Made by a program: the position numbers and the translations under genes. A DNA stretch of 64,000 nucleotides, from assembly GCA_902362715.1 (NCBI GenBank), contig CABIXN010000003.1, positions 123,348 to 187,347 of the forward strand, written 5' to 3'. Source of the stretch: Lachnospiraceae bacterium. Lineage in GTDB: Bacteria; Bacillota; Clostridia; Lachnospirales; Lachnospiraceae. Position 1 is the stretch's first letter. Each line of letters begins with the position of its first letter. Positions 23,870-32,348 of this stretch are shown piece by piece. Under the pieces are notes generated by a model. The model did no database searches. It had not been told where the DNA came from and worked only from the letters and a program-made list of their open reading frames with translations.

Positions 23870-25348
23870 ATGGCAGCAATATCTACAATAAATAAACCCA
23901 TTGAAACAGCGGAGGAATACGTACAGAGTCTAAGAGATATGAAAACGGAAATCTGGGCCTTTGGAGAAAAGGTTTCCAATATTCCGGATCACCCGCTGTT
24001 TATACCACATGTAAATGCAGTAGCGAAAACTTATGAGATGCCATTTCCTGTTAAGAGTCATCTTACAGGAAATACCATTAACCGGTTCAATCATATTCAT
24101 CAGGGTCCGGAAGATCTGGTGGCAAAAGTAAAAATGCTGCGGGCGCTGAATCAGCAGACAGGATGCTGTATCCAGCGATGTGCAGGTATGGACGCTTTAA
24201 ATGCTACTTATATTGTGACCTATGAAATTGATAAAAAGTATGGAACGAACTATCATGAAAGATTTAAAAAATTCATGACCTACCTGCAGGACTATAATCT
24301 GGTAACCATCGGCGGCATGACAGATCCCAAGGGCGACAGAAGCAAAAAGGCAAACCAGCAGAAAGATCCTGATATTTTCCTTCATGTAGTGGAAGAGCGG
24401 GAAGACGGAATTATTGTTCGGGGAGCAAAAGCGCATCTCACCGGTGTTTCCGGAGCTCACGAGCTTATGGTATTTCCAACAGAAAACATGAAAGAAGATG
24501 CAAAAGATTATGCGGTTGTATTTTCCTGTCCGGTAAATACGCCGGGAATTACATATATTTTTGGGCGTCAGACTAATGACAGCCGGAAACTGGATACGGA
24601 GTATCCCATTGACCAGGGAAATCCCAAATATGCCTGCGTAGGCGGCGAATGTCTGGCAGTATTTGATAATGTGTTTATCCCCTGGGAAGACGTTTATATG
24701 TATAAAGAATATGAATTTGCCGGAATGTTTGTGGAAGCATTTGCAACGGCTCACCGCCAGAACTATGGAGCCTGCAAAGGCGGAATTGCAGATGTTTTAA
24801 TCGGCGCTGTTTACGGCATTGCAAAGGTAAACGGAGTAGAACGGGTAGGACATGTAAAAGACAAAATTGCAGATATGATCAATTTGTCTGAAACGTTATA
24901 TGCCGGTTCCATTGCCTGCTCCTATGAAGGACACCAGACGGAATCCGGGGCATGGCGTGCAGATACCATGCTTGCAAATATAACAAAACATAATACAACA
25001 AAGTTTGTGTATGACATTAACCGGATTGCCCATGACCTTTCCGGAGGGCTTTTGGCAACACTGCCATCCGAGGCTGATTTAAGACATCCGGAAATCGGGC
25101 CTTTAATTGAACGTTTCCTGGCAGGCACAGATGCTATGTCCACAGAGGATAAAATGAGACTGTACCGTCTTGTGGAAACATTAAGCGGCGGAACTGCGGC
25201 GGTAGAATCCATGCACGGAGCGGGTTCTCCACAGTCCCAGCGTATTATGATGCTTCGTGACGCGAAGCTGGAGCAGAAGCTGAAGTTTGCACAGCAGCTG
25301 GTGGGCTGCAGAGGATGTAACGGCTGTGATGGATGTAAGCAGGATTAA
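23870..25348 (+). CDS. 4-hydroxybutyryl-CoA dehydratase / vinylacetyl-CoA isomerase-like radical flavoenzyme
   Basis: 492 residues; the start ATG 23870 is behind AAAGGAG, while an upstream in-frame ATG overlaps the promoter. It matches AbfD of Clostridium aminobutyricum along its length. The four [4Fe-4S] ligands of AbfD are retained as C100, C104 (CCIQRC), H295 and C302 (AHRQNYGAC), so it is a radical dehydratase and not an HpaB monooxygenase. AbfD converts 4-hydroxybutyryl-CoA to crotonyl-CoA via FAD and the cluster. Unusual: the C-terminus ends in a CX2CX2CX2C tail (C480, C483, C486, C489) that I do not know from characterised AbfD. It is the first gene of the sigma-54 operon that continues with a crotonase. 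Confidence 0.88.
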   Translation: MAAISTINKPIETAEEYVQSLRDMKTEIWAFGEKVSNIPDHPLFIPHVNAVAKTYEMPFPVKSHLTGNTINRFNHIHQGPEDLVAKVKMLRALNQQTGCCIQRCAGMDALNATYIVTYEIDKKYGTNYHERFKKFMTYLQDYNLVTIGGMTDPKGDRSKKANQQKDPDIFLHVVEEREDGIIVRGAKAHLTGVSGAHELMVFPTENMKEDAKDYAVVFSCPVNTPGITYIFGRQTNDSRKLDTEYPIDQGNPKYACVGGECLAVFDNVFIPWEDVYMYKEYEFAGMFVEAFATAHRQNYGACKGGIADVLIGAVYGIAKVNGVERVGHVKDKIADMINLSETLYAGSIACSYEGHQTESGAWRADTMLANITKHNTTKFVYDINRIAHDLSGGLLATLPSEADLRHPEIGPLIERFLAGTDAMSTEDKMRLYRLVETLSGGTAAVESMHGAGSPQSQRIMMLRDAKLEQKLKFAQQLVGCRGCNGCDGCKQD

Positions 25349-25389
25349 AGCTTTGAAAAAACTGTGACAGAAAAAATCAGGAGGAAAAC

Positions 25390-26175
25390 ATGGAATATCG
25401 TTCAATGATTCTTACAAAAGAAGACAGTATCGCTATCATTCAGATGAATCATCCAGAAGCTATGAATGCGCTGGAGGAAGAACTGGCGGCAGAATTACTC
25501 AGTGCATATAAAGATGTGGCTGAGGATCCTGAAATTGGAGCGGTGATTTTAACCGGCGCTGGAAAGGCTTTTTGTGCAGGAGGAGACTTAAAACTCCTCT
25601 CCAGAGGATTTGAAACTGCAGAGGCAGGATATGATTATATGAAGTCTTTTCGGGAGATGGTAACGCTTTTTATGAATATGCCAAAACCAACCATTGCTGC
25701 TGTTAATGGGTTTGCAGTAGGGGCAGGCTTTTGCATTGCCATGCAGGCGGATCTGATTCTGGCCTCTGATCAGGCAAAATTTGGTATGGCATTTGCAAAT
25801 GTGGGACTGATTCCTGATCTGGCCGGGATGTATACACTGCCAAGACTGGTAGGGCTTCACAGAGCAAAGGAACTGGTTTTTACAGGACGGACGATCAGCG
25901 CCTCAGAGGCGGAAGAAATGGGAATCGTAAACAGGGTCATTTCTCATGATGAGCTGCTGGCGGAAGCGAAGAAACTGGCTGTAAAACTGGCTGCAGGTCC
26001 CAGAGTGGCTCTTCGCATGGCCAAAAACGTAATGAATGATTCTGTTAATATGACGCTGGAACAGCTTCTTGACTTAGAACCCCATGCCCAGGCTATCTGT
26101 TTCCAGAGCGAAGACCATAAAATTGGAGTAAAGGCATTTTTTGATAAAGAAAAACCTGTGTTCAAAGGAAAATAG
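25390..26175 (+). CDS. Enoyl-CoA hydratase/isomerase (crotonase) family protein
   Basis: 261 residues, the usual crotonase size. The oxyanion-hole segments are GAGKAFCAGGDLKLL (about 56-70) and AVNGFAVGAGFCIAM (about 104-118). In canonical hydratases two Glu residues lie near 144 and 164; here the later region reads AFANVGLIPDLAGMYTLPRL, with Asp at the second position as in some isomerase and hydrolase members. So hydration of a 2-enoyl-CoA is plausible, but isomerase or C-C hydrolase activity cannot be excluded. It follows the dehydratase by 41 bases with its own AGGAGG. Confidence 0.88.
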   Translation: MEYRSMILTKEDSIAIIQMNHPEAMNALEEELAAELLSAYKDVAEDPEIGAVILTGAGKAFCAGGDLKLLSRGFETAEAGYDYMKSFREMVTLFMNMPKPTIAAVNGFAVGAGFCIAMQADLILASDQAKFGMAFANVGLIPDLAGMYTLPRLVGLHRAKELVFTGRTISASEAEEMGIVNRVISHDELLAEAKKLAVKLAAGPRVALRMAKNVMNDSVNMTLEQLLDLEPHAQAICFQSEDHKIGVKAFFDKEKPVFKGK

Positions 26176-26251
26176 AAGTATGAGACAACCGGCAGAGCCG
26201 CCGGGTATTGAAACTATAAATAAATGAAAGGTAGAAGAAAGGAAAAAAATT

Positions 26252-26503
26252 ATGGCAAAAGTAGAAATTAACATGCCTCGTTTTGGAGCGCAGATGAAAG
26301 AAGGAAAAATTCTCAACTGGATGGTAAGTGTAGGAGATCATGTAGAGGAAGACGACGGCCTGCTGGAAGTGAAAGCTGAGAAGATGGATGCAGAGGTGGA
26401 GTCTTTATATACCGGCACTGTCATTGAAATTATCGCAAAGGAAGGCGAAGTATATCCGGTGGGAGCCGTACTTGGATATATGGATGCCGAAGACGAAGAC
26501 TAA
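26252..26503 (+). CDS. Stand-alone lipoyl-domain protein
   Basis: 83 residues forming one lipoyl/biotinyl domain and nothing else. The hairpin carrying the modified Lys reads VKAEKMDAEVES, close to the lipoyl ETDKA pattern rather than the biotin AMKM pattern. The E2 catalytic protein encoded at 34934-35677 lacks any lipoyl domain, so this protein is the likely swinging-arm carrier for the thiamine-dependent complex. The lipoate ligase at 37615 could attach the cofactor. It follows the crotonase by 76 bases and starts behind AGAAAGGA. Confidence 0.85.
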   Translation: MAKVEINMPRFGAQMKEGKILNWMVSVGDHVEEDDGLLEVKAEKMDAEVESLYTGTVIEIIAKEGEVYPVGAVLGYMDAEDED

Positions 26504-26531
26504 TAAATAGGTAGATCATGTATGATGTCTG

Positions 26532-26570
26532 GCCATCTGATGCAGTCATATGCATTGGATGGCTGTTTTA
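26532..26570 (+). terminator. Internal terminator or attenuator hairpin
   Basis: GCCATC (26532-26537) pairs with GATGGC (26558-26563), the stem extending inward through GATGCA/TGCATT with two G-T pairs, followed by TGTTTTAAAAA. Lying mid-operon, it could reduce expression of the downstream acoX-to-E1 genes relative to the lipoyl protein. Confidence 0.5.
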
Positions 26571-26605
26571 AAAATTCGGTACGTATTTGACACGGGGGAT
26601 GATCT

Positions 26606-27610
26606 ATGGGATTGATTGCAATTGCGGCGAATCCGGCTTCGGGAAGGGATATCCGCAGGCTGGTGTCTTCAGCCACAGTATTTAATAACCGTGAAAAACA
26701 AAATATTATGGAGCGCATTATATTAGCTGCCTCTCAGTTTGGAGATCACAGATTTTGCATTATGCCGGAAAAATCATATTTTGCCCAGAAGATCAATGCG
26801 CATTTAAAAGAAGATCTTAAGCTGATTCCGGAAGGAATGGTTTTCTGTCCGGATCTTCCCTGTTCTGACAGTCAGAAAGATACCACTGCATTTGCAGAAT
26901 ATGCCCGGCAGCAGGGGGCAGATGTGCTGATTGTGCTGGGGGGTGACGGCACCAGCAGGGCTGCGGCAAAAGGAATGATGGATCTCCCGTTAATTTCCAT
27001 ATCTACCGGAACCAATAATGTGTTTCCGGAAGTATCAGAAGGCACTGCAGCCGGTATAGCGGCTGCGGCTATTGCGCAGGGAATCAGACTGGATGATAGC
27101 TGTTTTGAACGGTGCAAGCAGATTGAAGTATCTGTAAACGGAACATTTTGTGATATTGCTCTGATTGATGCGGTTTTTTCAGATACTGTGTATTCCGGTG
27201 CGAAAGCGATCTGGAGCAGAGAGGATATCAGCAGAGTGATGGTCACCCAGTGTCATCCTTCAGCGATTGGATTTTCAGCAATTTTGGGATGTACGCTGAC
27301 CGTAAGTCCCCAGGATAACTGGGGAGCTCTGGCTGACTGTGGAATCGGGACGCCAAATCTGAAAGTTTCTTTGGCAGCTGGGACAATTACACCGGTGCAG
27401 GTGACAGAAATAAAAAAAATTCCGTTGAATGAGAGTGTAATTTACAAAATGGAAAAGAGCGGAATGCTGGCTCTTGATGGAGAACGTGAAGTGAAATACA
27501 GTTCCGGCGATGAAATAGAATTATGTATCCGAAGATGCGGGCCGGTTCGTGTAAAAATTGCCAGGACACTGGAAGCGGCCCAGAAACAGGGGTTTTTTGT
27601 AATTTCATAA
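26606..27610 (+). CDS. acoX: AcoX-like protein (ATP-NAD kinase fold, acetoin cluster)
   Basis: 334 residues. The NAD-kinase-type GGDGTSRAAAKG motif (about 112-123) and the STGTNNVFPE segment identify the PF01513 fold, in the AcoX branch found beside acetoin dehydrogenase genes. The biochemical role of AcoX is not settled; a kinase acting on NAD or on a pathway ketone has been considered. The start ATG 26606 is behind GGGGGATG. It precedes a zinc alcohol dehydrogenase and the E1 genes, an order resembling known aco clusters and supporting an acetoin-type complex. Confidence 0.82.
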   Translation: MGLIAIAANPASGRDIRRLVSSATVFNNREKQNIMERIILAASQFGDHRFCIMPEKSYFAQKINAHLKEDLKLIPEGMVFCPDLPCSDSQKDTTAFAEYARQQGADVLIVLGGDGTSRAAAKGMMDLPLISISTGTNNVFPEVSEGTAAGIAAAAIAQGIRLDDSCFERCKQIEVSVNGTFCDIALIDAVFSDTVYSGAKAIWSREDISRVMVTQCHPSAIGFSAILGCTLTVSPQDNWGALADCGIGTPNLKVSLAAGTITPVQVTEIKKIPLNESVIYKMEKSGMLALDGEREVKYSSGDEIELCIRRCGPVRVKIARTLEAAQKQGFFVIS

Positions 27611-27631
27611 AAAATATAAGGAGGAGAAGTC

Positions 27632-28768
27632 ATGGAAGGTATGATGAAAGCCATGGTGCTGGAAGAACCCGGAAAGCTGGTTTTAAGAGAGCTTCCCATT
27701 CCCAAACCGGGTCCCAGGGACGTTTTGCTGAAAACAAAGTATGCAGGCATCTGTGGAAGCGATTTTCCCATTTACAAAGAAGGGCTGTTTGTTCCAAGGC
27801 TGCCGTTGATTATTGGTCATGAGGCCAGTGCGGTGATTGTGGAAAAGGGTGAACAGGTACAGGGATATGAGGTCGGAGACCGGGTGACCGGAACAAATAT
27901 TCAGTTCTGCGGCCACTGCCAGGCCTGCCGGGAAACACCGGAAGGGGAGCTGGCATGGGGATGTGAAAATATTGCGGTTTCCGGACTGGGCTTTGGTGTA
28001 GATGGGGTATTTGCAGAATACTTTCTGATACATGATGTGATTCCGGGGGTATCGCTGTTTAAAATAGATGACCGCGCGGATGATCTGGAGGCTGCCATGT
28101 GTGAACCGATGTGCACCGGGGCCGGATGGTATCAGGTTCCGGATCCAAAGCCCGGCGATAATATCGTAATTATTGGCGCGGGAATTATCGGAGAGAGCGT
28201 TTTGCAGCAGCTTTTAAAAATCCCGGATGTGGAGATTGTTGTGGCGGATTATTCGAAGCTGCGGCTGGATGTTGCAAAGAAAATGGGAGCCCATCATATC
28301 TGCAATCCATCCACAGATGGAGACACACTGGATTTTGTCATTGATCTGTGGGGAAATAAGGAGTTTTTATACAATTACGGAGACCGGATCAGCGGCAATG
28401 CAGATATTGTTTATGAATGCTCCGGAAATGCAAAAGCCTGGGCCCAGGCAATACAGATTGCAAAGCCTGGCGGAAAAGTATGTACGGTTGGAACCTGTGA
28501 GGGAATGGCTCTGGTGTCCCCTCAGTGGATTCAGTTAAAGCAGGTACAGGTGCTGGGCGGATTGTATGGAAGCATTGGACAGTCAGTGGAAGAGATCAAC
28601 AACGGAACATTAAATGTAAGGGATCTGGCTACACATGTATTTTCACTGGAAGAGTTAAACGAGGCTTTCCAGGTGGCCATGGATGCAGATAAATCCATTA
28701 AAGTGCTGATTAAAGTGGATAAGGATGCGCCGGATTATCCGTATAACAAACAGGAAACATGGGGGTGA
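27632..28768 (+). CDS. Zinc-dependent alcohol dehydrogenase (butanediol/threonine dehydrogenase-like MDR)
   Basis: 378 residues, medium-chain dehydrogenase family. The catalytic zinc site is seen in GICGSDFPIY and LIIGHEAS; a structural-zinc-like Cys set is in FCGHCQACRETPEG...GCEN, with an atypical spacing between the third and fourth Cys. The NAD(P)-binding Rossmann motif is VIIGAGIIGES (about 175-185). The gene starts behind AAGGAGGAG, 22 bases after acoX. By analogy to aco/bdh clusters it would interconvert a vicinal hydroxyketone and diol or diketone, feeding the E1 component. The substrate is not certain. Confidence 0.87.
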   Translation: MEGMMKAMVLEEPGKLVLRELPIPKPGPRDVLLKTKYAGICGSDFPIYKEGLFVPRLPLIIGHEASAVIVEKGEQVQGYEVGDRVTGTNIQFCGHCQACRETPEGELAWGCENIAVSGLGFGVDGVFAEYFLIHDVIPGVSLFKIDDRADDLEAAMCEPMCTGAGWYQVPDPKPGDNIVIIGAGIIGESVLQQLLKIPDVEIVVADYSKLRLDVAKKMGAHHICNPSTDGDTLDFVIDLWGNKEFLYNYGDRISGNADIVYECSGNAKAWAQAIQIAKPGGKVCTVGTCEGMALVSPQWIQLKQVQVLGGLYGSIGQSVEEINNGTLNVRDLATHVFSLEELNEAFQVAMDADKSIKVLIKVDKDAPDYPYNKQETWG

Positions 28769-28774
28769 CATATT

Positions 28775-29779
28775 ATGAAATATTCAAATGACGAATTATT
28801 GGCAATGTATCGGACGATGGTGACAGGACGTCTGTTTGATTTGGAACTGGACCGCCAGAATAACCAGGGGCATCTTCAGGGGATGTTTCATTTCAGTATT
28901 AATCAGGAGGCCATTGGAACTGCAGTAGCTCACGCACTGAAAGATGACGAACCGTTTATGCCGTCTCACAGATGCCGCCCTCTGCATTTGTACCGCCTGG
29001 ATTTGAGAAAATTTCTGGCAGAGCAGGTTGGATTAAAAAGCGGATACAGCAAAGGAACATCCAGTGATTTTCATCTGTGTCTGCCGGAAATTGGTTTTGT
29101 GCCTAACCCCTCCATTCTGGGAGCAGGAGCGCCCATTGCCTGTGGATATGCATTTGCATTAAAAAGAAAGTCCCCCGGGAAAGCAATGATACAGCTGATG
29201 GGAGACGGTACCTTTAATCAGGGCGTTGTCCACGAGGCGCTTAACTGGGCGGCGGTTCAAAAGCTGCCGCTGGTATTTTTAGTAGAAAACAACGGCTGGG
29301 CCATGAATACCGACCCGTCTTATTACCGGGCAAATGATAATATTGCGGACCGGGCCAGGGCCTGCGGGCTTGATGCGGTTTCGGTGGACGGAAATGATTT
29401 AATGGCAATGCGCGAGGTGACGGATGCGGCTCTTGACCGGGCCAGAAAGCATTCCATGCCATCCCTCATTGAGGCCTGCACTTACCGTGTGAAAGGACAT
29501 TTTAACGGCGATACCGGATGGTACCGGGATCCAAAATATCATGAGGAAATGATGGAGAGGTATTCAGATCCCATTCCCCGCTACGAAAAAATACTGGTGG
29601 AAAATCATGTGGCCTTACAGGAAGAGCTGGATGCAATGAAAAAACAGATAAAAAAAGAAATCCGTAAGATTGCCAATGAGGTTTATGAAGAGTCTTTAGA
29701 TCCTGCAAACAAGGTGGATATAGAAGAAATGCTGCGCCCGGAGACAATGTGGGCAATGCCGATGGAGGGACTGCGATGA
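28775..29779 (+). CDS. acoA: Thiamine-dependent dehydrogenase E1 component, alpha subunit (AcoA-like)
   Basis: 334 residues. The thiamine diphosphate motif begins at GDGTFNQG (about 148) and ends with the VFLVENN pair about 25 residues later, as in E1 alpha subunits of acetoin and branched-chain dehydrogenases. MPSHRCRPLHLYR and the SDFHLCLPE region correspond to the substrate channel. With E1 beta it would cleave an acetoin-like hydroxyketone or alpha-diketone, transferring the acyl unit to the lipoyl protein. It follows the alcohol dehydrogenase by six bases and overlaps E1 beta (ATGA). Confidence 0.88.
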   Translation: MKYSNDELLAMYRTMVTGRLFDLELDRQNNQGHLQGMFHFSINQEAIGTAVAHALKDDEPFMPSHRCRPLHLYRLDLRKFLAEQVGLKSGYSKGTSSDFHLCLPEIGFVPNPSILGAGAPIACGYAFALKRKSPGKAMIQLMGDGTFNQGVVHEALNWAAVQKLPLVFLVENNGWAMNTDPSYYRANDNIADRARACGLDAVSVDGNDLMAMREVTDAALDRARKHSMPSLIEACTYRVKGHFNGDTGWYRDPKYHEEMMERYSDPIPRYEKILVENHVALQEELDAMKKQIKKEIRKIANEVYEESLDPANKVDIEEMLRPETMWAMPMEGLR

Positions 29780-30744
29780 AAAAGATAACATTAAATAATG
29801 CTCTGGATGAGGCGTATCTGGAGGAAATGCTTCGTGATGAGGATGTCATTTTATTTGGAGAAGATGTGCAGACCGGATGCGGAGCCACATCTCACCCGCT
29901 GCTGGCCCAGAATTTTGGACCAGACCGTCTGATTCCAATGCCTATCACAGAACAGCTGATCTGCAATAGTGCAGTTGGTATGGCTCTGGCTGGAATGCGG
30001 CCCATAGCGGAACTTGGGTTTGAGGATTTTTTAAGTCTTGGATTTGACGCGTTAGCCAATCAGGCAGCTAAAATCCGGTTCTGGTCCCACGGAAAGGTGA
30101 AATGCCCTATGGTTGTAGTGACCTGCGGCGGAGTGGGCGCCGGATGCGGATGCAATCATTCTCAGAAAGCAGAAGCTTGGCTGGCAAATGTACCCGGACT
30201 TAAGATTTTATGTCCTACCACTGCGGCAGATACAAAAGGAATGATGAAAGCAGCTATCCGTGACGATGATCCTGTACTGTTTTTAGTAAACCGGAGCCTG
30301 CAGTACGTAGAAGATGAAATTCCGGAAGAGGATTATATTGTTCCTCTGGGAAAAGCACGTATTGCAAAAGAGGGAAAAGATCTTACGGTTGTATGCTGGC
30401 ACCGCCCTTATACATACGTAATGGAGCTGGCAGAAGAGCTGAAAGAGGAGGGGATTGATCTTGAAGTTATTGATCCCCGCAGTATGTGTCCATTTGATAA
30501 AGAGACGATTATTACTTCTGTTCGAAAGACAGGACGTCTGCTGGTTACCCATGAAGCGCCCTACAAATTCGGGCCCTGCGCCGAAATTATTACAACGGTG
30601 GTAGAAGAAGCTATGGACAGCTTAAAAGCAGCCCCCGTCCGGGCCTGCACACCTATGACAGCGATACCTTCCTTAAGTCCCGAAATGGACACTGTTGTAA
30701 CGAAAGAGCAGATCAGGAAAGCTGTATATCAGATGTGGGATTGA
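29776..30744 (+). CDS. acoB: Thiamine-dependent dehydrogenase E1 component, beta subunit (AcoB-like)
   Basis: 322 residues, Transket_pyr plus transketolase C-terminal domains. FGEDVQTGCGATSHPL at the N-terminus, and RPIAELGFEDFLSLGFDAL near 80 (usual form: EIQF.DF), mark the family. The C-terminal VIDPRSMCPFDKETI and LLVTHEAP are typical. The start ATG 29776 overlaps the E1 alpha stop; an ATG at 29749 lies within E1 alpha and lacks the GGAGGG site. It forms the alpha2beta2 E1. It is the last enzyme gene before a repeat-rich gap and an MFS gene. Confidence 0.9.
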   Translation: MKKITLNNALDEAYLEEMLRDEDVILFGEDVQTGCGATSHPLLAQNFGPDRLIPMPITEQLICNSAVGMALAGMRPIAELGFEDFLSLGFDALANQAAKIRFWSHGKVKCPMVVVTCGGVGAGCGCNHSQKAEAWLANVPGLKILCPTTAADTKGMMKAAIRDDDPVLFLVNRSLQYVEDEIPEEDYIVPLGKARIAKEGKDLTVVCWHRPYTYVMELAEELKEEGIDLEVIDPRSMCPFDKETIITSVRKTGRLLVTHEAPYKFGPCAEIITTVVEEAMDSLKAAPVRACTPMTAIPSLSPEMDTVVTKEQIRKAVYQMWD

Positions 30745-30900
30745 CACCCGCCACTGATATACGCTCCGCCAGGAGGTGCAGCGATTCGGTATAGAATGTT
30801 GTCAGCAAAGCTGACCCGAATCGCGCACCAAGTCTCGCATGAGCGAGACTTGAAAAAATTATGAAGATGATTTAGTCTACGGAGCGGGTTTTTACAGAGA
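30745..30900. repeat. Repeat-rich intergenic element with multiple hairpins
   Basis: The segment begins with ACGCTCCGCCAGGAGG and ends with CTACGGAGCGGGTTTTT, so its ends are inverted relative to each other. Inside are GTCAGC/GCTGAC, GATTCGG/CCGAATC and CAAGTCTCGC/GCGAGACTTG stems. It belongs to the same ACGCTCC palindromic element family as 23563-23802, and its last stem with TTTTT may terminate the operon. Confidence 0.6.
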
Positions 30901-30926
30901 TTTTACAGGGGAAAGGAGAAGAAAGA

Positions 30927-32279
30927 ATGGCACAGGGAAATAGAAAGAAATTGTATTATGGCTGGATGATTACTCTGCTGGCAGGACTGACCTATTTTGG
31001 TTCTAATGGACTGCTGTCTGCCTCTTCCGGAAATATAATCAGTGAGCTGCTTTTAGTCAAAGGCTGGGATGCCGCGTCGGTTAGTATGACATATACCATT
31101 AAATCTGTTTTGGGCTTATCTTTACCGATTGTGGGACTGCTGTTGTTAAAAGTAGGACCAAGAAAATGTATCTGTGTAACAACATTGATTACAGCTGTCT
31201 TTTTGGCAGCTACAGGCTGGGTAGATTCGCCGATGATCTTTGTACTTGTTTATGGAATTGCTGTAAGTTTTAGTATGCTGTTTAACGATCAGCTGGCCTG
31301 CTTTACCATTGTAAATAACTGGTGGAACCGCCGGCGGGGGGAGCAGGGCGGATATGTCCAGGCGCTGGGCGGTCTTGGGGGTGTTGTATTTCCACCCATT
31401 GTTGCTCTGTTATTTATGAATTTCAGCTGGAAAACGTCTCTGATCATTATGGCTGTACTGCTGGTTGTGATTACGGCGCTTCCCCAATGGTTTCTTATGA
31501 AAGATCATCCGGCTGAAATGGGACTTAAGATTGACGGGGAAGATACGGAAGCGAAAGCAGAAAAAACGGACAGCAGCAAAGCAGTTGGAAAGAAGAGGGG
31601 GTACTATCAGTCTGCCGTAAACTGGGATGTCAAGGATGCTGTCTGCACCCCGCAGATCTGGTTTATGGGAATTGCCTGGGGAGGCGTTACCTTTGGGTAT
31701 TGTTCCATTATGTATTTCGGGATTACCCATATGGTGATGAATGGATTTGGAGAACTAAAAGCGGCCTCCCTGATTTCAGCGCTGAGCCTGTTTATTATGA
31801 TCGGCAGTCTTCTTTTAAGCCGCATCACGGACCGTATCAGCCCTAAAATTTCACTGTTCTTGATTTCACTGATCTGTGGAATCGGGTATCTGCTGTTTGA
31901 TATTGGAACGGTGAATAATAGTATCTGGCTGATTATTCTGGCTATGGCTCTGGCGGGACTTCCAGACGGACCGATTCTGTCGGCGATTATGAACGGTGTG
32001 TGTTCTTATTACGGACCTAAAAATTATGCGGCCCTGCAGCCATACTGCAATGTGGTACTGACAATTATTGCCTCTATATCTTCCGTTATCTGCGGAGCGG
32101 TGCTGACTTCTACCGGAACTTTATCAAATGCGTATTATATATCTGCGGCATTTGCGGTAATTGTAGCGTTTGTAGCGCTGTTTTTAAAACCGCCGAAGCT
32201 GTCAGAGAAATTAAAGGAAAAATATGCGGCCCGGGACGAAGCTGAGAAAAAGCTTGGGGATCAGATTCTGGGGCCATAA
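30927..32279 (+). CDS. MFS transporter (OFA / oxalate-formate antiporter-like)
   Basis: 450-residue protein with about 12 membrane helices, beginning LYYGWMITLLAGLTYFGSNG, a typical start of OFA and monocarboxylate-type MFS carriers. The central cytoplasmic loop (about 195-230) is charged. The start ATG 30927 is behind AAAGGAGAAG. It follows the E1 genes but is separated from them by repeats with a possible terminator, so it may or may not be in the same transcript. It probably carries an organic acid substrate or product of the island. Confidence 0.85.
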   Translation: MAQGNRKKLYYGWMITLLAGLTYFGSNGLLSASSGNIISELLLVKGWDAASVSMTYTIKSVLGLSLPIVGLLLLKVGPRKCICVTTLITAVFLAATGWVDSPMIFVLVYGIAVSFSMLFNDQLACFTIVNNWWNRRRGEQGGYVQALGGLGGVVFPPIVALLFMNFSWKTSLIIMAVLLVVITALPQWFLMKDHPAEMGLKIDGEDTEAKAEKTDSSKAVGKKRGYYQSAVNWDVKDAVCTPQIWFMGIAWGGVTFGYCSIMYFGITHMVMNGFGELKAASLISALSLFIMIGSLLLSRITDRISPKISLFLISLICGIGYLLFDIGTVNNSIWLIILAMALAGLPDGPILSAIMNGVCSYYGPKNYAALQPYCNVVLTIIASISSVICGAVLTSTGTLSNAYYISAAFAVIVAFVALFLKPPKLSEKLKEKYAARDEAEKKLGDQILGP

Positions 32280-32286
32280 AAAAGAT

Positions 32287-32327
32287 ACAGACAGGCGTGC
32301 GGATGAAAATCCCGTACGTCTGTTTTT
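32287..32327 (+). terminator. Terminator after the MFS gene
   Basis: ACAGA (32287-32291) with TCTGT (32319-32323), and CGTGCGG with CCGTACG inside, followed by TTTTT. Confidence 0.65.
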
Positions 32328-32348
32328 GGAACAATGAAAGGAGACATA

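Noticed and set aside
23538-23879. Minus-strand 113-codon frame over the tandem palindromes
   Set aside because: It is made of repeat sequence, overlaps a sigma-54 promoter and has no ribosome site or family resemblance.
23870-25348. 4-hydroxyphenylacetate 3-monooxygenase (HpaB)
   Set aside because: Same superfamily, but all four [4Fe-4S] ligands of 4-hydroxybutyryl-CoA dehydratase are present, which HpaB lacks.
26252-26503. Biotin carboxyl carrier protein
   Set aside because: The modified-Lys context is EKMDAE rather than AMKM, and a lipoyl-less E2 and lipoate ligase are in the same regulon.
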